NCBI GenBank assembly: GCA_023614405.1
Contig: CM042692.1
Coordinates: 117,855,503 to 117,919,502 of the forward strand
Length of the DNA: 64,000 nt
Source: Avena insularis
Taxonomy: Eukaryota > Streptophyta > Magnoliopsida > Poales > Poaceae
Direction of reading: 5' to 3'
Positions 22,960 through 32,684 of the stretch are shown piece after piece; the stretch's first letter is position 1; each line of letters starts with the position of its first letter. Position numbers and translations under genes: made by a program. The notes under the pieces were generated by a model, which was not told the origin of the DNA, searched no databases, and was given only the letters and a program-made list of their open reading frames with translations.

Positions 22960-23400
22960 GGGTGCTATAGCAGATTATCAAGTGGCTTTCAAAACCATGT
23001 GTGTTCTAGGGGCACAAGGATCCAACTGGAACAATTGAAGTAGGGATTGATAGACCTTCATGAATAGAACACAATCATGCAAAGAGTTGTTCCAAAGAAG
23101 ATAATATGGCGATGTGAGCTTCTGCCAAAGTAGGCATGTTGATAGGATTTGCAGAAATTCTTATTTTCTTGCCTGCAAAACCATCAAGAACAAGTGGGTT
23201 ATAGGATGGTCTATCCAAGGGAATAATTGGGATTAGGTAGTCCTTATGCTGGTCTACAAGATGGTTCAAGTGCATTGCCAAAAATGCACAAGGGTTGGGA
23301 AAGAGGAAGACTCAAAGATGTGATGTTGCTAAGCTTTTTCCAGACTTGGCTACATTTTGGCAGAGTTGTGGATTTTCACTAGAATACAAGAGGGAATAAT
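22960..23400 (-). other. low-divergence island with a 66-codon ORF in S
   Basis: By eye this stretch has only about three differences between copy 1 and copy 2 and about three between copies 2 and 3 (43000-43400, 50610-51020), while the adjoining 200 bases to the left show about ten per pair. It contains a minus-strand ORF starting at ATG 23275 (MHLNHLVDQHKDYL...) and ending LFA at 23075. The ORF is intact in all three copies with only one or two residue changes. No family recognised. It lies in the presumed U3 part that S has in addition to LTR C. Confidence 0.35.
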
Positions 23401-24251
23401 TTTGAGAAGGTGCAAGGTTCCCAACTCATCATAAAATGGATGAGGTTTAAAAGTAGATTGAGTAGAATGGATCCATTCTTGGAGTTGGTCTTTAATGGCT
23501 TGGAAAGTTCTAGAGAAGGGTTAACTCTAAGGGGATGTCATTAAGGGTTTATAATGTCACCTTAGTGACTAGAGATCAGATCCCGCTTTGGAAACTTGGT
23601 TAGGGTTTGTAATCTTATCTTTTCTTGATCTTAGGGGATGATCTCCTAGGGGTAGCTCATACTACTTCCTAAGCAGACAGGTCAAACAGCAGCTCAAGGC
23701 AATTCATCTACCAATAGATCAAGGCAATTCATCTTGCAAGCAAAACAAATCTACTACTATGGATACATCCAAGCCTAGCTTGGGGTAAGGATAGGTATTT
23801 TTAAAAGGTAGTATTTTTGAAGTAGATGAGAGACCCCTGGGTATTTCTACCAAAAGTAGAGTTTAAAAGTTTATGAAAGATTTTGGAAAACCCTAGGGAT
23901 AAGAATAGTTGAAAGTTTTGTCTTGGAAACATAAGGAGATTATATCATATAGATCTCCATAATTTTGTCAATAGAAGCTACTAAAATATTTTGGTTTGCA
24001 AATGCATCTTGGCTCAGTTTTGAAATGCCAGAACATTTGAGAAAATGTAAAATGAGCCAAGACAGTTTTGTTAAATAGCTTTTGTCAACTGATGGTGATC
24101 TATGGAGTATATCATATGGTATACATACATATGTACAAGCACAAGCAAGGAACATGCAAACACTGCATCACTAAAGAAAAAAAAGTTTTTGTTCCCCCTG
24201 ATTTTTGCATTCTGGAGAACTAATCAGGGTTTCTAAAATTAGGATGTTACA

Positions 24252-24303
24252 ATTTTTTTAACCCAGGTCAAATTTGTGGAAAGCAAAAACTAAATCTGGG
24301 TGC
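24252..24303. other. tail between S1 and the next LTR-A
   Basis: About 50 bases (AACCCAGGTCAAATTTGTGG and on) present after S1, S2 and S3. In copies 1 and 2 it runs into LTR-A at TTTTCRATA; in copy 3 it runs into unique flank after the same word. It is therefore original right flank, not part of LTR-A. Confidence 0.75.
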
Positions 24304-25758
24304 TTTTCAATAAGTAAGAGTGTCGAACCCAACAAGGAGCAGAAAGTGTTGACTAGTGGATTGGTTCAGGAATTCTCTTTAAATACTTAGCAAACGAATT
24401 TTAAGGGTTTTTGATAATGCAGATAAATAAAGTGCGAGTAAATAAAAGACAAAAATAATAATTGCAGCAAGTGGCCCAATCCTTTCTTTAGCAAAGGAAA
24501 AGCCGGTTGTATTACTTAAGATGACCAAACATTCTCGAGGACACATGGGAATACTGTCAAGTGCTTTCACTTCATATAGTTGATTAATCTTCTCTAGTTG
24601 GATAAGTGTTTTGTGGGTGAACCTATGCTAATGTACTGACCTTCCTAGGACTAATACATACTTGTGATTAAACCCCTTGCAAGAATCCGGAACTACAAGA
24701 AAGTAATTAAGATAAAAACCTAACCATAGCCTTAAACTCTGAGATCCTACACTCCCTTGTGCAAAGGTTTCCTAACGGGGGTTCAGGTTTCTGTCACTCC
24801 GGCAACCCCTACGATTAGTAGCCAAATACACAATGCATTCCCCTAGGCCCATAAAGGTGAAGTATCATGAAGTCGACTTTCACATGATACCACTAGAAGA
24901 ATAACACCACAACTTAATTATCAAACCATTGAATCTTCCTCAAAACAATTCCACTACTAACAACATGACTTCTCCCATGTCCTCAAGAACTAAACGAACT
25001 ACTCACGAGACATCATATGGATCAAGATCAGAGATGAAATAATTATAAGTAACAATCTGAACATAACAATAATTCAATGGTTCCACTCAATAGCATCAAC
25101 TACAACAAGTAATCAACACCGGGAAAGTTTCCCCTAAGAACTATGCAAGATTCAACCCAATTGTTACAGCAGTATGGAGTGGTGATGATGGTGCTGGTGA
25201 AGATGAGGGTGAAGATGATGTTGATCCCGATGAAGTCTAGCTTGATGATGGTGTTGATGGCGACGATCTCCCCTCTCCGAGAAGGAATTTCCACGGCAGA
25301 TTTCTGCCTGCCGGAGAGCTCTTTCTCTCTCTGCAGTTTTCCGCCCCGGAGAGGTGGCAGAATCTTTCTATGGTCACTCCCCGAGTCTTAGGGTTTCGAG
25401 GCGATTATATGCGTCAGAGGGCGATGCCAGAGGTGGGCCAGGATAGCCAAACCACCTGGTGGCGCGGCCAGGGCTGGCCCGTGCCAGGGGGGTGGTGTGG
25501 GCCCCCTGTGTCCCATATCCACTCCCCCTTCTGGCTTCCTTCGTCTTCTGGAAAAATAGGATTTTCCATATATTTTCCAGGATTTTCTGATCTTTGCGAA
25601 TTTTCCATCAGAATCCTGGCTCCGGTGGTTCATCCTCCCAATATCATCAATCATGAAAAAATAGATGAAATAACATAAGTACCATCTCTTAATATGAAAT
25701 ATATCAAAGAATAATAGTGAATTATGATATAGAATGGTGATGCAAAATGGACGTATCA
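24304..25758 (-). repeat. LTR-A2 (lacks terminal ~35 bases)
   Basis: Aligns with LTR-A1 along its whole length, starting at TTTTCAATA and ending at GGACGTATCA. It carries the AGATTTCTGCC segment absent from A1, and lacks a short CCCCCAAACAACGCC segment present in A1 and A3 near 17990. It has no internal region beside it, which fits duplication rather than independent insertion. Confidence 0.8.
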
Positions 25759-26418
25759 TGCACACCACCACGATCCCATGATCAGTCAATCGTGGCACAT
25801 AACCGACAAGTATCAAAGTAAACATCCAACACTTAAGAGGATACAAGTCATACCTTAATGTCCTTATGGCTATATCAATCAACATTAGTGGAACTTCATC
25901 AAGAACAAAGCCTGAGCCATGCCTTAACCTACAGGCACCTAACTGGGAGAACGTCCTAGCTCGCATAGTCGTCATCATCACCTTCTTTGATATCTGACCA
26001 AGTTAATAGCCAGGGACAATGCCAGTGAGTACTTTGAATGTACTCACAAACCACCTTAAAAGAATAACAATAAGAGGATATGCAGTATGGATGTGGTAGG
26101 AGGAGGGCTAAATGAGAGGTTCTTTTCTAAAATAGTTTCTCTTGTAGATATATCATCTACATATCTTCGATGAAAACTTCTGTAAAACATTTAGGAAACC
26201 TTTTTGAATGTTTTGGAAAACACTTGGATTGGGTCACCCTATTAGTTCTTTTTTCTGGTCATCCCATGACCAAACTCCTTTCCTTCCTTTCGGACCATCC
26301 CCTTGTCAAAACATTTCCAAAGCCTTTGATTTTACGAAATCCTTTTTGAAATCAAAACCTCTACAGCAACCTTACCAACCGTCCATGACCGTGGACACGG
26401 CTATTTAAATAGATTTAC
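25759..26418 (-). repeat. S2, first part (before the element D insertion)
   Basis: Collinear with S1 18164-18835, with a short deletion near 26360. It ends at TTTAC (26414-26418), the target duplicated on insertion of element D. Confidence 0.85.
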
Positions 26419-29400
26419 TGTAACATCCCAAAATTTCATCTGAAATCATCATCATTGCACTCATATCATCATAGCATGTAATTGCATTGCATTTAGAATG
26501 TCCTCCAAAAATTTGGTGCAATTTTGAGCCATGAATAAAAATATATGAATTATTTTGAAAATAGAATCAAAGAAAATGCTATATTACCTATTAAGTCCAA
26601 GTAAATACTTTGGATTAAAATAGAAGATAAATATGTTTTATAATACCCTAAAAACCTAATTTGAGTTTTTACAAATGTTCACAAATTGGTTTGAATAAAA
26701 TTGAATCCTTAAATCAAAAGTTTTGGAGAAAACAGAATTAGAAAAAGAAAAAGAGTAAAGGAGGAAAAAATAAGCAGCAAACAGCTTCTGGCCTTTCGGT
26801 CCAAACCCAGCCCACTAAGCCCACCCGGGTTTTCGCCTCTCACCTGTTTTTCTTACAGCGCCACTGACTACCCCCTCCCGCTGACAGACCGACCCCACTC
26901 CACGTCACCCCACCACCCCGTCGTCTTCAACCCCCGGCGATGAACCACCCCCCCTTCTCTGCTGTTTCGAATCGATTCGATTCCGGCCATTTCTCGTAGT
27001 AATTCACCCGGTGATTACCTCTACTTAATCCCCTTAACCCTCCTCATCATTTCCCTCAGTCGCCACCCCCGAAGAGCCCCTAGGCTCCCTAAATTTCGAG
27101 CTCGGACCGCCGCTCACTGACAGTACTCCGGCGATAATTCCCGTGAACCCAGGCCGCCCGACGCCCTCCCCTCTGTCCCATCTGTTTCACCATATCCTAG
27201 CGCACCTACTAACCGATCCACGTGTTCCTTCTTGCTCCAGGTTGACGACTCAGACCACGTCCGGCGAACTCCCTCTGCGGCCACCGTCCGACAGTTTTTC
27301 CGGTAAGGGCAAGGTTCCCGCCACTCCTTTTTGGCCACTGCTAGATAGTGCAGAACCAGGCGTATTCCCCTGACCCTTTTATTTGTCTGCTCGAGTACCA
27401 GATCGACGCCACCGTCTCGAGGCTGTGACCTCCGCCGATGACGCAACTCCGGCGAGGAATACCGAGCGAAGCAGAGCTCCCCTCTCTCCATCGCGACCAC
27501 CAACTAGATCGTCGAGACCACCACAAACCCACAGTAAGACTGCCTTTTCCCCTACCCCTCTAGAATCACCGGAACGTCGCTCACCTAACGTGCTGCCGCC
27601 GCGCGCCGTCGCTAGCGTCGCCAGTCTCCAGCGAGATGTTTAGTAGCCGTTCGATCAGTTTTTAGCGGATAGGATTAGATCACTACTTGAAAGGGTACGG
27701 GCTAATCAGATCTGTCCGTAGTCACTTAAGATCTGATGGCCCACAGCGGTCGATCCGTCCGAACCGGTACGGGCCAATTAGATTGCGCCACGTCGCCCTG
27801 GATTGTCTGTTTAAATAGAAATTAGACAGATTTTGGATTAAACTTAGAAAATCCATAACTTTTGATCCACAAATCATAAAAATACAAATTTGATGTCTAT
27901 GGATTCAGAAAAATAATATCTTTATTATAGAGGCCTTGTTTCACACTTTTGCCTCTATAAAATTGGTATTATAGGCAGAACCTTTTTAGGAGTATTTTGC
28001 TCATGAAAATTGTTCTATAAATTATTTTTGAGTATTTATTATGCATTTAGATGAGGTATTCTACCCTCTGTACTGTATACTCTGTGAATTATAGAGTTGT
28101 GATCATATCATTGCATTTTGCATGCATTCATGTTTTTGTAATGTTTTATTGATTGAATTATTATTGTTGTATTGATCTTGTGTAGATTGTGTGGATTGTG
28201 AAGTTTGTTGCTGTGAGGATTGTACCTATTCCCCTAGCTACCAAGGCAAGTGATGTTTCATCCCATGTCCTATTATTTTCACTATTGCACTAGTGATATT
28301 TTGGTAGATCTTAGCATGATAGAATTATTCATATGTTACCATACTATGCTATGCTACCCTATAGTCTATATCTTGGTAGTATCCCCTAGTTAAAAGACTT
28401 TGTATGCTAGAATGCTTAGCTATGCTAGTAGAATTTGTGGGTGGAAAATACATATCAAGATAGTATGGAAAGATATTATATTTGTTTGACTAAGAAAACA
28501 ACTATTATTATTGAAACACCTGGGTGGATTGGGACTTTCTTGGATTATGTTGAGTGGTTACTCAGGGGCCATGTCTATGGTCAGCTGGTGTATCACACTT
28601 GTGGATGGCCACCCAGGAACAAAGAGATTGGAGACATTCTTGTCATGAAGCTTCCAGTGCAACCACATGGCATATGGGCTCTGCCTTGACCAACTAAGTT
28701 GCAAGAACTCAGCCAGATGGACAGAAGGTGGTAGATATGATAGGATGGAACGCGTCTGTGGTGGTCTGAGGGATTGCTTCTGAAAAGTCTTGTCTCGATG
28801 CATGTCGAGTCTTGTGGGGAAAGTGCACCACCTCTCGAGAGGGTAAAACTAAGTACTTAGCTGTGTCCCCGGTTATGGACTATTTCTAAGCCTCAAGACA
28901 GTGAAGTAGTTCAATAATCTCCTCATCCAAATTTCTCTAAGATAAAACTTGTGGGTGGACATGGGTAAAGGTTCAGTGATGTCTATCATTGGTACCTTAT
29001 AGCTGGAACGGAAAACTTCTTCAAAAAAAACTTAAGTTAAACTAATTTTAGCAAAGCCAGCCATAACCCCACTTAGCCATATATTCATGTAGTTGTTGGA
29101 TTATACTAAGTATCTATTGTATCACTTTCCAATACAATTCCAAATGTATTGACCCTTGTGGCTGTAACTTATTATGTTGCAGGATACTCTGATGATGAGT
29201 AGGGTTGCGGGTCTACACTCGACATGCTTACCTGTGGCGCATGAAGACTAAAGACTCTATAATTATTAAGCTATTTAATGTGAACTTTAAGTGTCTTAGC
29301 CTTGGGCTAAGTGAGTTGTAAGAACCATTATATTCCTGGATATGCGATGTAATAATGACCTTTGTTTCTGTGTACTTCATCTTAAACTGTGGGTGCTAGC

Positions 29401-29465
29401 ATTTTCGATCCAGGGACTAGCACCGCAATCACAGGGATCTTACCTTATTATGGTGAGATCTTACA
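26419..29465 (+). repeat. 5' LTR of element D
   Basis: Starts TGTAACATCCCAAAATTTC and ends GAGATCTTACA; 3047 bp. A GC-rich block spans about 26.8-27.8 kb, as in LTRs B and C. A possible TATA-like word, TTTAAATAG, lies at 27810-27818, but the promoter is uncertain. Open frames in the GC-rich block (27114-27643, both strands) recur in the 3' LTR and are LTR composition, not genes. Confidence 0.93.
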
Positions 29466-29467
29466 GA

Positions 29468-29479
29468 TGGTATCAGAGC
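29468..29479 (+). promoter_or_regulatory. primer-binding site of element D (tRNA-Met type)
   Basis: TGGTATCAGAGC two bases after the 5' LTR end: complement of the initiator tRNA-Met 3' end, which primes minus-strand DNA synthesis. Confidence 0.9.
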
Positions 29480-29624
29480 ATTGTGTTGCCTGTAGGTTCA
29501 TGACCCTAGAATGGATTAGACTAAGGAGAACCCTTAGGAAAAATAACTCTATATTTCAGACCTCACACTTGTCTTTTCATCTCGTAAAGCTTTCCCTAAT
29601 CATCCTTCTCATCTATTTTTGTAG

Positions 29625-30125
29625 ATGTCCACCATCAATGAATCTGTCAAGAAGGGACCACTGATGACTATGACCCTGGAGTGTGAGACAGAATTTCCCA
29701 ATGTACTCAAGAACCTCATGCTCGGCTTGGGGATGAATGGTGAAGCCGTGTACAAGGGATTTCCTGTGATAGATGAAGGACAAGAGTATTGGTGGGTGCA
29801 ACTCCACTTGTACAAGAACAAGGAAGACGATCCCAAGAGTACGGGATTCTGCATGTTCACCAACTCTGAAATGCACCCGTCATTCTTTGACTCTGCAAGG
29901 AATGCTGCATGGAAAGCTATTGAAGAGCTTGGGGAGAGACTCAAGTATAGAATGCTCAACACTCAGGAAGATCTCAAGGAGGAGAAGCGTCTTGTCCAAG
30001 ACTCAAAGGCCACTATGAAACGTTTAAGTAAGGATATCACAGGCCTAGCTTTGGAGCTATGTGACCAAGACAAGCAGATGGCTGCCAAGGATGCCTAGAT
30101 TGCCACCTTGGTTAAGAAGGAGTGA
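29625..30125 (+). pseudogene. element D accessory ORF a (before gag)
   Basis: The frame starts at ATG 29625 (MSTINESVKKGP), directly after TTTTTGTAG. One internal TAG (30096-30098) interrupts it at residue 158; the same frame then runs nine more codons to TGA at 30123-30125, total about 166 residues. The N-terminal ~100 residues look globular, with EYWWVQLHLYKN and SARNAAWKAIEELGERL; the C-terminal third is Lys/Glu/Gln-rich and likely a coiled coil (EDLKEEKRLVQDSKATMKRL). It matches neither gag nor pol. Its layout (globular domain, helical AxxELxxRL segment, coiled coil) parallels ORF b and the accessory ORF of element C. Function unknown. Because the element has two such ORFs in tandem, a duplication is possible. 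Confidence 0.6.
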
Positions 30126-30350
30126 GATATTAGTTGGACCACCACCCTTGGCATTTTATCACGTTAGTATTTCAATCATACCAACCTATGTGGTATGGCA
30201 AAAATAAGTTATGTCTGGAACGTTGAGTGCTTGAGTTGAATTAATGTAATGCTACTTGGAATGTCTTGTTGGTTGATTTTTCTTTTATTTTGTGACTTGA
30301 ATTTTCTTTCCCTATTGTGTGTTACTAATTTTCTCTATACTATGCAAAAG

Positions 30351-31160
30351 ATGCCGAATTTTGTCTACAGCACGGCCGAGGATTTCAAAGGGACTCGCTT
30401 TGGGACTCGTATGTTGGAGCTAGTCCAAGTGCCCGCTCTTCCAATCCCCACTATTCAGGGACATTAGCTGAGGAAGTTTCAAAGGAAGGACTTATGGGGA
30501 TTTAGAGTTACCCAGCCAGGGCGTGAGACAGAGCCCCAAACTGGGGAGATTACCTTCAAGATTCTCCATGATGACATGGTGAGGGGCCTCGACGTTGCTA
30601 TGCAGGAGCTGTTGGGACGCCTATGTGGACATCACTCTTCTAAGATCAAGAGCCACTACTTCCACTTCTTTGGGAGGCACGACGAGGATGGATAGCCTAT
30701 TGTGTTGGACAAGGCCACTAAGGAGTCTATCAAGCCCATGTGTCACTACCTCCAGGACTTAGAGAGCCTTATCAGACACCTTGATACTGATAGGACTAAC
30801 GTGATGCTTAGGAATGATGAACTACGAGTCCAACTCAAGGAGAAGGACAAGGCCTTCCAGGAATAGGAAAATCGAATCAAGGAAATGGAGAAGAAGTTTG
30901 AAGACCAAGAGAAGAAATTCAAGAGCCAAGAGAAGAGAGTTCAGGAGAAGAACAAGAAGATTAGAGACTTGGATACCGAGTTAGAGCTGGAGAACATTGA
31001 GCTGGAAGCGGATCACGAGGTGATAGAGAGGCTATGCACACAGAAGAGAGAGTTACAAACAAAGATCGATGCTTTGACTACAAGCTTAGAGGAATACAAG
31101 GCAAGATTCGCCGCAACAGGACTTGCTCTAGTGGAGGAGGAAGTTGACATGGAGGAGTAG
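30351..31160 (+). pseudogene. element D accessory ORF b, coiled-coil protein (before gag)
   Basis: One frame from ATG 30351 (MPNFVYSTAEDF) to TAG 31160, about 269 codons, broken by three TAG codons (30465-30467, 30693-30695, 30864-30866), each explainable as CAG to TAG. Residues ~75-115 read VRGLDVAMQELLGRLCGH, then I, F and FFGRHDEDG. These align with the element C accessory ORF (WLDGLARVMHEALACLRAL, then I, F and YARRD). The last ~130 residues are a long charged coiled coil (KKFEDQEKKFKSQEKRVQEK) ending in an acidic tail (EEEVDMEE). No known domain is recognised. Conservation between two separate elements implies a real retrotransposon protein, possibly packaging, localisation or RNA binding; that role is speculative. 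Confidence 0.65.
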
Positions 31161-31355
31161 TGATACTATTCCATCTACCTATCATTTTATTATTATTGAG
31201 TTGCATAGGTCATACCGACTTGTGGGTGACTATGCTAGTATGTTATTTTTGCAAACTTTGTTATTGTTGTGATGTTGGAACTTGCATGTGCTTGTTTGTC
31301 TGATTGTTATTTTACTTGGGTTATCTATCATTACTTACCCTTACTAAACCCACAG

Positions 31356-32684
31356 ATGCCTCCCCGACGCAACAACGAGGATAACAATGACAATGGCAAT
31401 GGAATGCAGCAGATGATGGCTGCACAGACCCAATTGATGCAAATGATGACTCAATTTATGGCAAACCAGAATCAGAACAACAAAAATAATAATAACAACA
31501 ACCAGAACAATCCACCACCTCTGGATATGCTGACCAGATTTGTAAGGCTGAGACCTGCTAAGTTCTCGGGTATCTCTGACCCCATGGTAGCAAACGATTG
31601 GCTACGTTCTGTGAATAAGTACCTAGTTACGGTTGGATGCACGGATGCAAAAAAAGTCAGATTCGCAGCACACTTATTGGAAGGTCATGCAGCTGCTTGG
31701 TGGGACAATTTCCAAATTACTCACCCTATTGAGGAAGTGACTTGGGCAATGTTTGAAGATGGGTTTCGCACCACTCACATCTCTGCTGGAATAACGGGGT
31801 TGAAGAAAAAGGAGTTTCATAACCTCAAGCAACGCCACCGTAGTATTTCTGAATACATTGAGGAGTTCAATAATTTGTCACATTATGCACCCGATGATGT
31901 TTACACTGATGCGAAGAGGAAGGAGAAGTTCCTAGATGGGCTGAATGATGAAATTTCTATGCAACTACCTGTTGCATATGTTCCAGCTTATCAATCTTTG
32001 TGTGATAAAGCTACCATCCTGGAAAACAAGATGAAACAAGTGGAGGGTAGAAAGAGGAAGCACCATTTTGATAAGTTTGGATCAGGATCTCCTCACAAGC
32101 GCTCTCATGGTGAAGGAAGTGGGAGTTCAGGATTCTACAAGAATGGGAATCATAATAACCATCATAACAATAACCACAACCATGATGGAAACAATCATCG
32201 TGGGCATAACAAAGGTGGATTCAGGAACAATCAGAATAATCATGGCCATGGGAACCAAAATGGTCAGAACCGTCACAGTCAGCCAGCAAAGAAAGACATC
32301 AGTCAGGTGGAATGTTTCAAGTGTAAGAAGATAGGACACTATGCTAATGAATGCCCAGAAAAGAAGACTGATGGGGCTAAGCCAAACCCATTCCAAAAGG
32401 GTCATGTGAATCACATTAATGTGGAGGAAATTCAAGGAGGAGCTGATGCCGTGATCGGTAAGTTCAAGATTAATGCCTTTCCTGCACTTATCCTTTTCGA
32501 TACTGGCGCATCGCATTCATTCATTTCAAGAGCATTTGTAATCAAAAACGAACTCTCCACTGAAACTATTGGATGTCCTATAAAGGTAAGTTCTCCGGGT
32601 GGAGAAATGATAGTAAATTCAGGGTGCCGACATATCATCCTAGAAATTGGAAAGCACAAGTTCCCGATTAGTTTAATATCCTAG
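31356..32684 (+). CDS. element D gag plus protease start
   Basis: The ATG at 31356 ([12 protein letters not shown]) is preferred over the upstream ATG at 31269: it sits directly after CCCACAG and begins the Asn/Gln/Met-rich leader typical of chromovirus gag. A Retrotrans_gag domain follows ([60 protein letters not shown]), then a His/Asn-rich linker. A CCHC zinc knuckle lies at 32313-32354 ([14 protein letters not shown], all four ligands present). The aspartic protease begins with FDTGASHSF (catalytic Asp at 32499). The frame ends with TAG at 32682-32684 inside the protease; pol resumes in another frame at about 32681, so the polyprotein is interrupted here. Gag would form the particle, and the protease would process the polyprotein. 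Confidence 0.88.
   Translation: MPPRRNNEDNNDNGNGMQQMMAAQTQLMQMMTQFMANQNQNNKNNNNNNQNNPPPLDMLTRFVRLRPAKFSGISDPMVANDWLRSVNKYLVTVGCTDAKKVRFAAHLLEGHAAAWWDNFQITHPIEEVTWAMFEDGFRTTHISAGITGLKKKEFHNLKQRHRSISEYIEEFNNLSHYAPDDVYTDAKRKEKFLDGLNDEISMQLPVAYVPAYQSLCDKATILENKMKQVEGRKRKHHFDKFGSGSPHKRSHGEGSGSSGFYKNGNHNNHHNNNHNHDGNNHRGHNKGGFRNNQNNHGHGNQNGQNRHSQPAKKDISQVECFKCKKIGHYANECPEKKTDGAKPNPFQKGHVNHINVEEIQGGADAVIGKFKINAFPALILFDTGASHSFISRAFVIKNELSTETIGCPIKVSSPGGEMIVNSGCRHIILEIGKHKFPISLIS

Larger units (their letters stand above)
18164..24251 (-). repeat. S1, 6.1-kb LTR-like sequence of a gypsy family
   Basis: On plus it starts TGCACACCACCACG and ends GGATGTTACA, the same end as LTRs B and C, and shares their internal modules in the same order: the AGCCAGGGACAA plus hairpin module (about 18410-18452), the GTCCATGACC/CTATTCGAATAG module (18796-18827) and a GC-rich block near 20.95-21.8 kb. 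So S is an LTR of a related family in minus orientation, unusually long at about 6.1 kb. No purine tract or PBS adjoins it, so it may be a solo LTR. The TATA position reads TTTTAAC on plus (21781-21787) instead of TTTTATA. Small open frames inside are conserved between copies only because the copies are recent, with one possible exception at 22960-23400. Confidence 0.7.
16721..24303. repeat. 7.6-kb tandem unit, copy 1
   Basis: Consists of LTR-A1 (from TTTTCGATA at 16721) plus S1 plus a ~50-base tail. It ends where TTTTCAATA at 24304 restarts LTR-A. Length about 7583 bp. Copy 1 differs from copies 2 and 3 at sites where those two agree (for example around 20645, 20855-20885 and 21435-21475), so it branches outside them. 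Confidence 0.85.
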
